Below, piece by piece: positions 20,741 through 32,232 of a DNA stretch of 42,846 bases. Below the pieces are notes generated by a model that searched no databases, was not told where the DNA came from, and was given only the letters and a program-made list of their open reading frames with translations. The translations under genes and the position numbers were made by a program. Origin of the DNA: Acidimicrobiaceae bacterium (lineage in GTDB: Bacteria; Actinomycetota; Acidimicrobiia; Acidimicrobiales; RAAP-2); assembly GCA_027306755.1 (NCBI GenBank), contig DAHUZE010000084.1, positions 1 through 42,846 of the forward strand, given 5' to 3'. Position 1 is the first letter of the stretch. Each line of letters starts with the position of its first letter.

Positions 20741-22465
20741 TTACGGTTCGGTGACCGCTCCCCGGTCGGCCCCGGTGACGAGCCGGGCGTACTTGGCCAG
20801 GACGCCCGAGGTGTAGCGGGGCTCGAACGGCTTGAGGGCGGCCCGGCGGCGGGTCAGCTCGTCCGCGTCCACCTGCAGGTCGACCCGGTGGGCGTCCACG
20901 TCGACACGGACCGGGTCGCCGTCTTGCACGAGCGCGATGGGGCCGCCGTCAACGGCCTCGGGCGCCACATGGCCGATGCACAGCCCGTGGGTGCCCCCCG
21001 AGAAGCGGCCGTCGGTCACCAGCGCGCAGTCGCCGCCCCGGCCCGCTCCCTTCATCGCCCCGGTCACGGCCAGCATCTCCCGCATGCCCGGGCCGCCCTT
21101 GGGACCCTCGTAGCGGATGACGACCACCGTTCCCGGTCCGATGCCGCCGGCCAGGATGGCCTGGAGCGCCGCCTGCTCGCCGTCGAACACGCGAGCCGTC
21201 CCCTCAAAGGTGAGCTGATCGATCCCGGCCACCTTCACCACCGATCCGCGAGGAGCCAGCGACCCGTGCAAGATGGCGATCCCGCCGGTGGCGTGGATGG
21301 GGTCGCCCAGCGGGTGGATGACGGCGCCGTCCGGCGCCGGGGGGTCCAGCGCCGCCAGGTTCTCGGCCACCGTGCGCCCGGTGACGGTCAGGCATTCGCC
21401 GTGGAGCAGTCCGGCCTCCTCCAGCATGCGCATGACCACCGGGACGCCGCCCACCCGGTCTACGTCCACCATGTGGAACCGGCCGTGCGGCTTGGTGTCT
21501 GCCAGGTGTGGGACGCGCCCTGCGACCCGGTTGAAGTCCTCCAGCTCCAGCGGCACCCGCGCTTCGTGGGCGATGGCCATCAGGTGCAGGACGGCGTTGG
21601 TGGACCCACCCAGCGCCATGACCACGGCGATGGCGTTCTCGAAGGCCTCCCTGGTCATGATCTGCCGGGGCCGGATGCCCGCCTCCACCAGCGCCATCAC
21701 CGCCTGTCCCGAGGCGAAGGCGGCATCGTCCCGGCGGCGGTCCACGGCTGGCGCGCTGGCGCTGCCCGGCAGGGACATGCCCAGGGCCTCCCCCACCGAG
21801 GCCATGGTGTTGGCGGTGAACATCCCCGCGCACGATCCCTCCGTGGGGCAGGCGTTGCGCTCGATCAGCGCCAGCTCCTCGTCGCTGAGCGCATCCACGG
21901 CATGGGCGCCCACGGCCTCGAACACGCTCACCACGTCCAGGGCCTGGTCGCGCAGCCGGCCCGGGAGGATGGACCCGCCGTAGACGAACACGGACGGCAG
22001 GTTGACACGGGCGGCGGCCATGAGCATGCCCGGCAGCGACTTGTCGCAGCCGGCGAAGGTCACGAGCGCGTCGAACCGCTCGGCGTGCATCATGACCTCG
22101 ATGGAGTCGCAGATCACCTCCCGGCTGACGAGAGACGCCCGCATCCCCTCGTGGCCCATCGAGATGCCGTCGGAGACGGCGATGGTGACGAACTCGAACG
22201 GGAAGCCCCCGGACGCCCGCACGCCCTCCTTGGCGCGCTTGGCCAGCCGCTCCAACGGGAGGTTGCACGGCGTGACCTCGTTCCAGCTGGAGGCCACGCC
22301 AACCTGGGGCTTTCCCCAGTCCGCGTCCGTCATGCCGACGGCCCGGAGCATGGCCCGGGCCGGGGCGCGGGTCGGCCCGTCGGTGACCTCGTAGCTCCGG
22401 GGCTTGCGGCCCGGACGCTCTGCCGCCACGCTCGGGTCCGGTCGGTCCGATGGCGTCGTCACCAC
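20741..22465 (-). CDS. ilvD: Dihydroxy-acid dehydratase
   Basis: A 574-residue iron-sulfur dehydratase. It removes water from 2,3-dihydroxy acids to give the 2-oxo acid precursors of valine and isoleucine. Three candidate cluster cysteines are visible: about 67 in EVTPCNLPL, 140 in [11 protein letters not shown] and 212 in [36 protein letters not shown] and the C-terminal [14 protein letters not shown] segment are also typical. Two GTG codons are adjacent at 22465 and 22462; a TACGCT hexamer lies 6 bases before the second, which may be the real leaderless start. It stands between ilvBN and gatB, and no attenuator leader is seen in front of it. Confidence 0.95.
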   Translation of the reverse strand: MVTTPSDRPDPSVAAERPGRKPRSYEVTDGPTRAPARAMLRAVGMTDADWGKPQVGVASSWNEVTPCNLPLERLAKRAKEGVRASGGFPFEFVTIAVSDGISMGHEGMRASLVSREVICDSIEVMMHAERFDALVTFAGCDKSLPGMLMAAARVNLPSVFVYGGSILPGRLRDQALDVVSVFEAVGAHAVDALSDEELALIERNACPTEGSCAGMFTANTMASVGEALGMSLPGSASAPAVDRRRDDAAFASGQAVMALVEAGIRPRQIMTREAFENAIAVVMALGGSTNAVLHLMAIAHEARVPLELEDFNRVAGRVPHLADTKPHGRFHMVDVDRVGGVPVVMRMLEEAGLLHGECLTVTGRTVAENLAALDPPAPDGAVIHPLGDPIHATGGIAILHGSLAPRGSVVKVAGIDQLTFEGTARVFDGEQAALQAILAGGIGPGTVVVIRYEGPKGGPGMREMLAVTGAMKGAGRGGDCALVTDGRFSGGTHGLCIGHVAPEAVDGGPIALVQDGDPVRVDVDAHRVDLQVDADELTRRRAALKPFEPRYTSGVLAKYARLVTGADRGAVTEP

Positions 22466-22468
22466 CGC

Positions 22469-22474
22469 AGCGTA
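22469..22474 (-). promoter_or_regulatory. Likely -10 box of ilvD
   Basis: Minus-strand TACGCT, 6 bases before the GTG at 22462 and 3 before the GTG at 22465. It favours the second as the start of a leaderless message. Confidence 0.4.
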
Positions 22475-22478
22475 TCCC

Positions 22479-22536
22479 GGCGGTCACAGCATCCAGGAGG
22501 GCCCAGCGGCGGTCGCAGCGTCCAGCTGGGCTCAGC
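22479..22536. repeat. 29-bp tandem duplication at the end of gatB
   Basis: Two adjacent 29-bp units (22479-22507 and 22508-22536) differ at about five positions. The second contains the gatB stop codon. They fill the gap between gatB and the ilvD promoter. Confidence 0.7.
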
Positions 22537-23955
22537 CTCGGCGGCGCCGCAGCTCGGCCGCCACCGCCTTGCCGTCGGCCTTGCCGCCCGTCGCCTTCAT
22601 CACCTGGCCGGTGAAGAAGCCGGTGAGCTTGTCCTCCCCGCCGCAGAGCCTCGACCACTCCTGCGGGTTGGCCTCGATGACCCCGCCCACGACGTCGCGG
22701 AGGGCATCGTCGGGGAGGGACTCGAACCCCTTGGCGGCGGCGATGGCCACCGGGTCCCCCCCGCCCGAGGCCAGCATCTCGGCCAGGACCGCCTTGGACT
22801 GCGTGGCCGTCAACCGGCCCTGCCCTTCCAGCACCACCAGGGCGGCGAACGCGCCGCCGTCCATGGCCACGGCGGCTTCCATGCTCGACGCCAGCTCGTT
22901 GGCCGCCCGGGCCATGGCCAGCGCCGCCGGCGCCCCGGCTGCCACCGCGACCACCACCAGGTCGTCCAGGCCCTGGTCGATCAGCGCCTCGATCTGGTCG
23001 GCCTGAGACGGCCCGGGTGCGTCCAGCAGCCCCGCAAGCCGGCTGCGGCGGGCCCCCGGCAGCATCCCGACCGCCGCCGCGGCCCGGTCGCGCCACGCCG
23101 GGTCGGGTTCGAGCGGCACCAGGTCGGGCTCGAGGAAGTACCGGTAGTCGAAGGCTTCTTCCTTGGACCGCATGGCCAAGGTCCGCCCCGCCTGCTCGTC
23201 CCAGTGCCGGGTCTCCTGGGCGACGCGGTCGCCGGCTTCGAGCAGCACCACCTGGCGGGCCGCCTCGAACTCGACGGCCGCCCGGAGGGAGCGCAGGGAA
23301 TTGAGGTTCTTGATCTCGCAGCGCGTCCCGAGCACCGGGCTGCCGGCGCGCCGGACCGACACGTTGGCGTCCACCCTCATCGACCCCTCCTCCATCCTGC
23401 CGTCGGAGGCGCCGGTCGCCACCAGCACACGCTGGAGCTCGGCGGCATAGAGGCGGGCCTGAGCCGCCGAGCGGATGTCCGGCTCGCTGACGATCTCCAC
23501 CAGCGGCACCCCGGACCGGTTGTAGTCCACCAGCGAGTAGTCAGCGGCGTGGATGCGGCCCGCCCGGCCGACGTGGCTGGTCTTGCCCGTGTCCTCCTCG
23601 AGGTGGGCCCGCACGATCCCCACCCGGCTTCCGTCGGGCAGGTCCAGGTGGCCGCCCACGTTGATCGGCTCGTCATACTGGCTGATCTGGTAGTCCTTGG
23701 GCATGTCGGGATAGAAGTAGTTCTTGCGGTGGAAGGTGGACGGCCGCACCTCTGCGCCGAGGGCCGCGCCGATGCGCATCGCCAGCTCCACCGCCTGCTC
23801 GTTCAGCACCGGGAGCGATCCGGGGAGCCCCAGGCACACCGGGCACACGTTCGTGTTGGGCTCGTCGCCGAAGGCGTTTCGGCACGAGCAGAAGAGCTTC
23901 GTCCGGGTCCGCAGCTCGCAATGGACCTCCAGCCCGACCACCGTCTCCCAGCCGC

Positions 23956-23959
<4 letters not shown>
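22532..23959 (-). CDS. gatB: Asp/Glu-tRNA amidotransferase subunit B
   Basis: A 475-residue subunit that binds misacylated Glu-tRNA(Gln) or Asp-tRNA(Asn) and phosphorylates the acyl group before amidation. The start [20 protein letters not shown] is diagnostic. The metal-binding region follows: CSCRNAFG and then [19 protein letters not shown], which gives a four-cysteine zinc site. [20 protein letters not shown] and [18 protein letters not shown] line the kinase site. The C-terminal YqeY-like tail ends [20 protein letters not shown]. The ATG overlaps the gatA stop (ATGA). Confidence 0.96.
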
Positions 23960-25418
<1,459 letters not shown>

Positions 25419-25422
<4 letters not shown>

Positions 25423-25727
25423 GGCGCGTCCCCGACGATCCGGGGCACCTTGAACCGCCCGTCCTCGGTTTCCGGCGCCTGGGCCAGGACCACGTCCCTC
25501 TCGAGGCACGGGCCGGGCTCGTCGGGTCGCAGGACGTTGCGGATCGGGAGGGCGTGCGACGTAGGGAGGACGTCGCCCACGTCCAGAGCAGCGACGTCGC
25601 GCGCGTGCTCGATCACCCGGGCCAGCTGCCCGGTGAACCGCTCCAGCTCATCGTCGGTGAGCGACAGGCGTGCCAGCGCGGCAACGTGCGCGACGTCCGC
25701 ACGGCCCAGTGGCGCAGGGTCGGTCAT
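25419..25727 (-). CDS. gatC: Asp/Glu-tRNA amidotransferase subunit C
   Basis: A 102-residue belt subunit that wraps around GatA and links it to GatB. It contains [20 protein letters not shown] and the C-terminal [20 protein letters not shown] and [10 protein letters not shown], all characteristic of GatC. The ATG overlaps the stop of the esterase gene (ATGA) yet has its own near-perfect SD, AAAGGAGG, 9 bases ahead, so it can be translated independently of the esterase. Confidence 0.94.
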
Positions 25728-26533
25728 GGCCGGCTGCCTCCTTTCCTCGTGGGCGTCGGGGGTGTCGGGGGTGTCGGGGGCGTCCCCACGGTGACCGACC
25801 GGACGAAGGAGCCGATGCGGGCTTCCACCTCGGGCCGGTCGTAGTCCAGCATCGCCGCGTGGTAACTGCGCTCGAGCCACACCCGCTCGGCCGGCCCGGC
25901 GGCGGAAGCCATCAGCAGATCGCCGTTGGCCGGAGGTACGACGTGATCGGTCCGGCTGGAGAGGAGCAGCACCGGGCAACGCACGGACGACAGCTCCAGC
26001 GCCACCTCCTCCACTCCGGCAAGGAGGGAGAGCAGGGCCGCCAGCGGCGTACCTGCGTATGCCGGCGGGGACACGCCAGGATCGGCCAGGTCCGGTCCGT
26101 CAGAGGGAAGGATCTCGATGCCTTGGTCCACCAGCTGGTGGATGGCGCGGCGAGCCTCGTCCGCGGGCGGCTCCACCAGCGGGTTGACGACGGCTATCCC
26201 GGCCACGTCGCCCCGCTCGGCCAGCGCGCATGCCAGGGTGCCGCCCATCGAATGGCCCACGATCGCGACCCGGTCACACCTTCGTGCCAGCTTCTCGAAG
26301 GCTCCGGTCGTGAACGCCAGCCAGTCTGCCCACCGGAGGTCCACCATGGCCTCGACCGTCGTACCGTGCCCGGGGAGGGCAGGTGCCTCGACCGTGAGCC
26401 CTGCCGCGGCCAGTTGCTCCCCCAGCGGCCGCATCGATGACGGGTTCCCCGTGAAGCCGTGCAGGAGCAGGGCGCCCGCCGGACCACCCTCGGCCGAGAA
26501 CGGCTCGGCACCGGGCATGAAGTGCTGGCTCAC
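25724..26533 (-). CDS. Alpha/beta hydrolase, carboxylesterase or monoacylglycerol lipase-like
   Basis: A 269-residue serine hydrolase. ALLLHGFTGNPSSMRPLGEQ gives the oxyanion loop, VAIVGHSMGGTLA the nucleophile (Ser about 95), LLLSSRTDHVVPPANG the Asp and LERSYHAAMLDYDRP the His. The overall pattern matches Est30-type carboxylesterases and related lipases, which cleave short esters or monoacylglycerols. It ends in a Thr-Pro-Pro repeat. The GTG at 26533 is preferred because TAGAGT lies 8 bases before it; the open frame upstream is repeat-rich. It overlaps gatC by four bases and so heads the gatCAB transcript. A link between its function and tRNA amidation is not obvious. Confidence 0.82.
   Translation of the reverse strand: MSQHFMPGAEPFSAEGGPAGALLLHGFTGNPSSMRPLGEQLAAAGLTVEAPALPGHGTTVEAMVDLRWADWLAFTTGAFEKLARRCDRVAIVGHSMGGTLACALAERGDVAGIAVVNPLVEPPADEARRAIHQLVDQGIEILPSDGPDLADPGVSPPAYAGTPLAALLSLLAGVEEVALELSSVRCPVLLLSSRTDHVVPPANGDLLMASAAGPAERVWLERSYHAAMLDYDRPEVEARIGSFVRSVTVGTPPTPPTPPTPTRKGGSRP
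25755..25781. repeat. 9-bp repeats coding for the Thr-Pro-Pro tail
   Basis: Three units of GTCGGGGGT/C within the esterase gene, giving the (TPP)n tail on the minus strand. Probably a slippage-prone spacer near the C-terminus. Confidence 0.7.
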
Positions 26534-26541
26534 GCCCCGGC

Positions 26542-26547
26542 ACTCTA
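26542..26547 (-). promoter_or_regulatory. Likely -10 box of the esterase-gatCAB operon
   Basis: Minus-strand TAGAGT, 8 bases before the GTG at 26533. No -35 hexamer stands out. Confidence 0.35.
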
Positions 26548-26556
26548 TCGACGGCC

Positions 26557-26580
26557 GCCCGACCGCCCGACCGCCCGACC
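26557..26580. repeat. 8-bp tandem repeat
   Basis: Three perfect GCCCGACC units in the spacer upstream of the esterase promoter. Confidence 0.7.
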
Positions 26581-26685
26581 GGCATTGCGGGCAGGCGTCC
26601 GGGGGCATCACCACCAACTGGCGCACCGGGACGGGGCCGGGAAGCATAACCTCACGGCCACGTGCCCCGACCAAGGAGCGGCTGG

Positions 26686-27090
26686 ATGCCCTACCCATTC
26701 CTGAGCGACGAGTGGATCGAGCAGGCTCATGCGATCCGCACCGAGTACCCGTCCGGCGCGCCCACGCTGGGCCAGCCGGTGCGCATGAACCTCATCGTGA
26801 CCGATCTGCCGTTCAGCGACGACAGCCTCCTCGCCCACCTGGACACCACTGCGGGCGACCTGGACATCGACAAGGGCCACGTGGACGGGGCGGACCTGAC
26901 GGTCACCGTCGACTACTCGACGGCCAAGGCCATCCTCGTGGACCGGAACCCGCAGGCCGGCATGCAGGCGTTCATGGCCGGCAAGGTCCGGGTCGAAGGG
27001 GACATGGCGAAGCTCATGGCCATCCAAGCCGTGCCCCCGGCAGGCGGCGCCGACGAGATGGCCGACCGCCTGCGGGAGATCACCGAGTAG
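26686..27090 (+). CDS. SCP2 sterol-binding domain protein
   Basis: A 134-residue protein whose length and pattern fit a stand-alone SCP2 (sterol carrier) domain: an N-terminal helix (FLSDEWIEQAHAIRTEY), a beta sheet (LIVTDLPF, DLTVTVDYSTAKAI), and the signature AGMQAFMAGKVRVEGDMAKLM that closes the lipid-binding tunnel. Such proteins bind acyl-CoAs or other lipids. It lies near an acyl-CoA-type short-chain dehydrogenase, so a role in fatty acid or steroid metabolism is plausible. The ATG has AAGGAG seven bases before it, and TAACCT at 26647-26652 could be its -10 box, giving a short 5' UTR. Confidence 0.8.
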   Translation: MPYPFLSDEWIEQAHAIRTEYPSGAPTLGQPVRMNLIVTDLPFSDDSLLAHLDTTAGDLDIDKGHVDGADLTVTVDYSTAKAILVDRNPQAGMQAFMAGKVRVEGDMAKLMAIQAVPPAGGADEMADRLREITE

Positions 27091-27161
27091 CGGCACGCAC
27101 CCCACGCGGGCAGCCGCCGGGCCGTGCCAGGGCGCTCAACCCAGGCGCGCCGTCGCTGGCG

Positions 27162-28061
27162 CTATCCCCGGGGCTCCCCGACCTGGCCGTCCAGCGCCCC
27201 CATCTCGGCGGCGAGCTCGGCCACCGACCAGCGAGCCGGGCGGTCGATGGTCTCGGTCATCGTCCAGTTCTGGAAGTTCCGGACGGTCCCGCCCTGGACG
27301 AAGAAGATCCGTCCGGTGAGGTCGCATCCCTCCGTCGCCAGGTACGCCACCAGCGGCGAGACGTTGGCCGGGTCCCACACGTCGAACTGCGACTCCTCGG
27401 CAGGCGCCTTGACGATGTCCGACAGGCCTGGGGTCGTCTCGGTCATTCGCGTGCGCGCGGCCGGCGCGATGGCATTCACCCGCACGCCGTACCGGCCGAG
27501 CTCCTGCGCGGCGATCACCGTGAGGGCGGCGATGCCGGCCTTGGCGGCGCCGTAGTTGGCCTGCCCGGGATTGCCCAGCAGCCCGGAGGTGGACGACGTG
27601 TTGATGATGACCGCGTGCACGTCCTCGCCCGCCTTGCTGCGTTCCCGCCAGTAGGCGGCGGCGTGCCGGGTGGGCACGAAATGGCCCTTCAGGTGCACGT
27701 GCATGACACTGTCCCAGTCATCCTCCGTCATGTTCACGATGACCCGGTCACGGAGGATCCCGGCGTTGTTCACGAGGATGTGGAGGTCGCCGAAGGTCTC
27801 CACCGCCACCTCCACCAGGCGCTTGCCCCCCTCCCACTGCGCGACGTCGTCGTCGTTGGCGATGGCCTCGCCGCCGGCGGACCGGATCTCGTCCACCACC
27901 TGCTCGGCCGGGGAGCGGTCGTCGCCCGAGCCGTCGAGGGCCGCCCCCAGGTCGTTGACGACCACCTTGGCGCCCTCTGCGGCGAACAGGAGCGCATGCT
28001 CACGCCCGATACCACGGCCCGCCCCGGTGATGATCGCCACCCGTCCTTCCAGTGCGCCCAT
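27162..28061 (-). CDS. Short-chain dehydrogenase/reductase
   Basis: A 299-residue SDR. The cofactor motif TGAGRGIG is at about 12-19, the NNAG motif at 98-101, and the catalytic residues include the Ser in NTSSTSG (about 156), Tyr 170 and Lys 174 (YGAAK). Its length and the NDLGAALDG segment near the cofactor site resemble the 3-hydroxyacyl-CoA dehydrogenase part of multifunctional beta-oxidation enzymes, so an NAD-dependent hydroxyacyl-CoA or steroid dehydrogenase is likely. The ATG at 28061 has GGAGG six bases upstream. It diverges from the EamA gene. Confidence 0.88.
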   Translation of the reverse strand: MGALEGRVAIITGAGRGIGREHALLFAAEGAKVVVNDLGAALDGSGDDRSPAEQVVDEIRSAGGEAIANDDDVAQWEGGKRLVEVAVETFGDLHILVNNAGILRDRVIVNMTEDDWDSVMHVHLKGHFVPTRHAAAYWRERSKAGEDVHAVIINTSSTSGLLGNPGQANYGAAKAGIAALTVIAAQELGRYGVRVNAIAPAARTRMTETTPGLSDIVKAPAEESQFDVWDPANVSPLVAYLATEGCDLTGRIFFVQGGTVRNFQNWTMTETIDRPARWSVAELAAEMGALDGQVGEPRG

Positions 28062-28219
28062 GCTGGTCCTCCGTTCACGGTCGATCCGTCCAGTTAGGGT
28101 AGCGGGCATCCGGATTCGGCCCTCCAACCTGGCCCGATGCGCTCCGGCCCGATCCACCCCGCCGCCCTGCCGCCCGCCCCCCTCGTGCACCCGCCCCAAG
28201 CGCCACCGGAGACCCGCCG

Positions 28220-29131
28220 ATGACCGGCCGCCCGGTCCCTGCGCCGGCCCTGGTGGCGCTGGGCGCGGTGTCCAGCCAGTGCGGCGCCGCGATCGCCACC
28301 AAGCTCTTCGCGGACGTGGGCCCGTTGGGCACCGTCACCCTGCGGCTCGTGTTCGCCACCGCGGCCCTGCTGGTGGCGGTGCGGCCCGGTCGCACCGAGG
28401 TGCGTCGCCTGTCCGACCGGCGCAGCCTGCTCACCATGGTCGTCTTCGGCCTCGCCCTGGGCGGCATGAACCTCGCCTTCTACGAAGCCATCGACCGGGT
28501 CCCCCTGGGGGTGGCGGTCACCCTCGAATTCGCCGGCCCCCTGGCCCTGTCCATCGCCACCTCCCGGCGGTGGGCCGACGTGCTCTGGGCCGTCCTGGCC
28601 GGCGGCGGGGTCTTCCTGCTCGCCGGCGGGAGCCTGCTAGGCCCCCTGCACCACCTGAGTGGCGCGGGAGTCGGCTTCTCCCTTCTGGCGGGGGCGTTCT
28701 GGGCCGGGTACATCGTGGCCAACAAGGAGACCGGGCGCCGGTTCCCCGGAGCGTCGGGGCTCACCGGGGCCATGGCCGTGGCCGCCCTGGTGGTGCTCCC
28801 GGCCGGGCTCGCCACCAGCGGCGGCCGGCTCCTGCGCCCCGGCGTTCTGGCCGTGGGTGTTGCCGTGGCCGTGCTCTCCTCCGCCGTCCCCTACTCGTTC
28901 GAGATGGCAGCGCTGCGGCGGGTGAGTCCGCGGGCCTTCGGGATCCTCGTCTCCATCTCCCCCGCCGTCGCCGCGCTGGCCGGCCTGGCCATCATCGGCC
29001 AGCACCTCTCGAGCCTGGAAGTGGCGGCACTCGTGCTGGTGATGGCGGCCAACGTGGGCAATGTGTGGAGCAGCGGGCGGCGGGCCGCCCTCGCCCCGGG
29101 CCAGGGCCCGGAGCCACCGGTCCCGGCGTAG
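28220..29131 (+). CDS. EamA-family transporter, RhtA-like exporter
   Basis: A 303-residue inner-membrane protein with about ten hydrophobic helices in two repeated halves of five, as in EamA/DMT transporters. The first half includes KLFADVGPLGTVTLRLVFA and GMNLAFYEAIDRVPLGVAV. The second ends ALRRVSPRAFGILVSISPAV and AALAGLAIIGQHLSSLEV. These segments closely resemble RhtA-type threonine/homoserine exporters, so it may export amino acids; in a window full of branched-chain synthesis genes that is suggestive but unproved. The ATG follows GGAG. Confidence 0.85.
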   Translation: MTGRPVPAPALVALGAVSSQCGAAIATKLFADVGPLGTVTLRLVFATAALLVAVRPGRTEVRRLSDRRSLLTMVVFGLALGGMNLAFYEAIDRVPLGVAVTLEFAGPLALSIATSRRWADVLWAVLAGGGVFLLAGGSLLGPLHHLSGAGVGFSLLAGAFWAGYIVANKETGRRFPGASGLTGAMAVAALVVLPAGLATSGGRLLRPGVLAVGVAVAVLSSAVPYSFEMAALRRVSPRAFGILVSISPAVAALAGLAIIGQHLSSLEVAALVLVMAANVGNVWSSGRRAALAPGQGPEPPVPA

Positions 29132-29204
29132 CCGCGCCGCGCTGCCCGGACCGGGAGCGCGGCCGGCACGCAGAGCCCCTGCAGAGGCGGTGGTCCTGAT
29201 GAGG

Positions 29205-32200
29205 TCAGTCGGCCGGATAGTGCACCTCGGCTTCCGAACCGCACGGCGTGGACCGGACCGTGATCCCGATCGGCAGCGCCTGGTGGATCGCCTCCACGTG
29301 GCTGACGACGCCGACGATGCGCCCACCGTCCTCCAAGGAACGCAGCACGTCCACCACCGAGTCCAATGCCTGCGGGTCCAGCGAGCCGAAGCCTTCGTCC
29401 ACGAAGAGCGCGCCCATCTCCCGGTTCGATCCACCGCTCACGACGTCAGCCAACCCGAGCGCCAGCGCCAGGGCGGCCATGAACGTCTCCCCGCCCGAGA
29501 GGGTCGTCGCCGGCCGGACCTGCCCCGTGTGGGCGTCGAACGCCGACAGCTCGAGCCCGCACGCCTTCCTGCCATCGGTGGCCTCGTCGCGCAGCTGCAG
29601 GGCGAACCGGCCACCGGTCATGGTGGCCAGGCGCTCGTTGGCCTGAACCAGGACGCGGCGCAGGTACTCCGCCAACACCCAATTCTCCAAGGAGAGACGG
29701 GTCGGGGTGGCCCCGCCCCCCGCGCCGGCACACCGGTCGGCCATGGTCCGCGCCTGCTCGAAGGCGCGGCGTGCGGCATTCACCTCTTTGGCGGCAGTCT
29801 CGAGCAGCGCCGGGCCGGCCAGGAAGAAGCCCGCGTTGTCGTTCATCACGGCCTGGCGCCCGACCAGCTCGAGGTGCCGGTCCTGCGCCGCGGCGGCCAG
29901 CTCCTCCAGGCGCACGACGTCGGGCTGTGCCTGCGGAGCCCCGCTGGACTCGTACGCGGCGATCCGGTGGCGGACCCCGCTCCTGGCATCGGCCCGAGCC
30001 GCCAGCGCTGCGGCGTGCGCCTCAACCTGCTCGAGCGGCGTCCGCCACGGTCCGAGCCCGTCAGGGCTCTGGAGCCCGAGCTCCGCCACGACGGGCCCGA
30101 GCAGTGACCGGCACTGCCGTTCGACGGTGGTGACGTTCTCGAGCTCCTGCAGGAGCTGCGCCAGCGAATCAAGGTCCGCGGCCAGCTCTTCCAACCCGGA
30201 TGCCCGACGGCCTGGTGAGGCCGTTGCTCCATGCCGACGTTCGTAGCCGGCGCACTCCCGGTCCAGCGCGCTCCGGTCCGCCTCGGCGATCGCCTCGTCG
30301 CGCCCGAGCAGGCGGGCGTACGCGCCCAGGGTCTCGACCTCGGACTCGAGCGCCTGCCGCCGTCGGGACAGCTCGTCCTCGAGCGGGGGCAGCCTGTCTG
30401 CCGCCTGTGCGCAGCGCGCGTGCTCGACCTGACGTGCCTCCAGCTCAGCCTCGATCTCGGAGGCTGGGCGCGACCCGGGAAGCGCCTGCACCGTCGCCCG
30501 AGCGGCGGCCAGCCGGCTCTCGGCAGCCTGCAGCAACCCTTGGGCGCGCTCGAACGCCTGCTCGGCCCGGACGAGCTCGTCGTCGTCGGATGCGCCCACG
30601 GTCTCCTGCGCCGGCCTGGGATGCTCCACGGCCCCGCAGGTGGGGCACGGCTCCCCATCAGCCAGGAGCTCGGCCAGCCGGCCGGCCACGCCGTCACGCC
30701 AGGAGCGCCGAACCGCGTCCAGGTGCCGTTGGGCACGCCCCGCGGTCGCGGCCGCCTCGTCTCGCCCGCCCAGAGCCGCCAATTGCTCTCGCTCCGCCGC
30801 CTCGGAGCGGAACGAGCGCTCGTGCTCGGCCACCAGCGCCTCCACACGAGCCTGAGCCCCCTCCCGCGCCGACGAGAGCCGGAGAAGCTGCGAGGCCTCC
30901 TCCCCCAGCAGCGCCAACGCGGCCCGCTCGCGGGCGATGGCCTCAGACCGACTGTCGGCTTCCCGTCGCCGCTCGGCAAGGGCCCGGCGGCGATCCTCCA
31001 GCGCCCTGCGCCCGGCCAGAAGGAGATCGAAGGCGGCGGCAGCGGCCTGCAGTTCATCCGCCTGGCACCGGACCCGCTCCGCCGACCGGGCGGCCATGCC
31101 GGCGTCGGCGACCGAAACCGTCGCCTCCGGCCAGTCCACCGCCGCGCAGGCGCGAGCCACCCGCTCCCGCTGCGCATCGAGTGCCCGCTGCAGACGGTCC
31201 AGGTCACTGGTCGCCTGCTCCCACGACCGCAGCGTTCCCTCGAGGTCCGCCACTCGGCGACACTGCGCCAATCGCCTGGCCTCGGCGGTGTCGGCTTCCT
31301 CCTCCGGGCCGAACCCCATGGCCCGGTCCACGTCCTGCCGCCATCGGATCCAGGCCGCCGCCGCCTGGCGGCCGCGCTCGAGATCCCCCTGCGCCCGATC
31401 GTGCTCTATCCGGGCGTGCGCGACGGTTCGCTCCAGCGACGTCCGGGCTGCCGACAGCGCGGTCAGGTGCCGAGCCAAATCGTCCACGCCGAGGCGCCCG
31501 GGGCCGAGCTCCAGCGGCTCGCCGGACGCCTTGAGCGCTTCGACCAAGGAGGTGCCGAGCCGCCCGACGAGCTCGTCGAAGCCGTGCGTCGCCTCTGCGA
31601 GCGCAGCGTGGCGCTCGTCGGCGATGGACTTCAGCCCCGCCGTCACCCGTCCGTACACGTCAACGGGAAACAGCCGGCGCAGCAATGGGGCACGAGCTTT
31701 GGTGTCGGCCTTCAAGACCTCTTCGAAGCGGCCCTGGGGAATGAGCACCACCTGCTCGAACTGGGCCTTGCTCAAGCCGACAAGCTCGTCCACCCGTTCG
31801 GCCACCGCCGTTTTCCGGCTCATGGCGCTCGCAGCCACCTCGGTGCCGTCGTCGGCAACGCGTACGAGCACGACCGAGGACTTCCGCTCGACCGGCTCAC
31901 CGCGCCCGCGCCGCCGCCGGACCATCTGCGCCGGCGCCCGCTCGATCGCCCACCGCTCGCCGTGGGCTTCGAACTCCAGGCGCACGCGGGTCTCCACAGC
32001 ATCTGTGGCGTACTGGCTGCGGACCGTGCCGTCTTCCCGGAACCCGGGAAGGTCGCCGTAGAGCGCGTAGACGAGCGCGTCGAACAGCGTCGACTTCCCC
32101 GAGCCGGTCGGTCCGCTGATGGCGAACACACCCTGCAGGGACAGGCGCGCGAAATCGACAGTGATCTCCCGGGCGTAGGAGCCGAACGCCTGCAGGGTGA

Positions 32201-32216
32201 GCCGCACCGGCCTCAC
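29205..32216 (-). CDS. sbcC: Exonuclease SbcC, ATPase subunit
   Basis: A protein of about 1003 residues related to Rad50. With SbcD it processes DNA ends and cleaves hairpins. The N-terminus VRPVRLTLQAFGSYA leads into the Walker A ISGPTGSGKSTLFDAL (about 33-48). Long Arg/Ala/Glu-rich coiled coils follow, interrupted near residue 524 by the zinc-hook CPTC (30636-30647). At the C-terminus are the ABC signature TTLSGGETFMAALALALGLA and the Walker B GALFVDEGFGSLDPQALDSV. The GTG at 32216 matches the usual start; a GTG at 32225 is possible. It begins 16 bases after the sbcD stop. Confidence 0.93.
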   Translation of the reverse strand: MRPVRLTLQAFGSYAREITVDFARLSLQGVFAISGPTGSGKSTLFDALVYALYGDLPGFREDGTVRSQYATDAVETRVRLEFEAHGERWAIERAPAQMVRRRRGRGEPVERKSSVVLVRVADDGTEVAASAMSRKTAVAERVDELVGLSKAQFEQVVLIPQGRFEEVLKADTKARAPLLRRLFPVDVYGRVTAGLKSIADERHAALAEATHGFDELVGRLGTSLVEALKASGEPLELGPGRLGVDDLARHLTALSAARTSLERTVAHARIEHDRAQGDLERGRQAAAAWIRWRQDVDRAMGFGPEEEADTAEARRLAQCRRVADLEGTLRSWEQATSDLDRLQRALDAQRERVARACAAVDWPEATVSVADAGMAARSAERVRCQADELQAAAAAFDLLLAGRRALEDRRRALAERRREADSRSEAIARERAALALLGEEASQLLRLSSAREGAQARVEALVAEHERSFRSEAAEREQLAALGGRDEAAATAGRAQRHLDAVRRSWRDGVAGRLAELLADGEPCPTCGAVEHPRPAQETVGASDDDELVRAEQAFERAQGLLQAAESRLAAARATVQALPGSRPASEIEAELEARQVEHARCAQAADRLPPLEDELSRRRQALESEVETLGAYARLLGRDEAIAEADRSALDRECAGYERRHGATASPGRRASGLEELAADLDSLAQLLQELENVTTVERQCRSLLGPVVAELGLQSPDGLGPWRTPLEQVEAHAAALAARADARSGVRHRIAAYESSGAPQAQPDVVRLEELAAAAQDRHLELVGRQAVMNDNAGFFLAGPALLETAAKEVNAARRAFEQARTMADRCAGAGGGATPTRLSLENWVLAEYLRRVLVQANERLATMTGGRFALQLRDEATDGRKACGLELSAFDAHTGQVRPATTLSGGETFMAALALALGLADVVSGGSNREMGALFVDEGFGSLDPQALDSVVDVLRSLEDGGRIVGVVSHVEAIHQALPIGITVRSTPCGSEAEVHYPAD

Positions 32217-32232
32217 CGCGTGCACCTCGGGC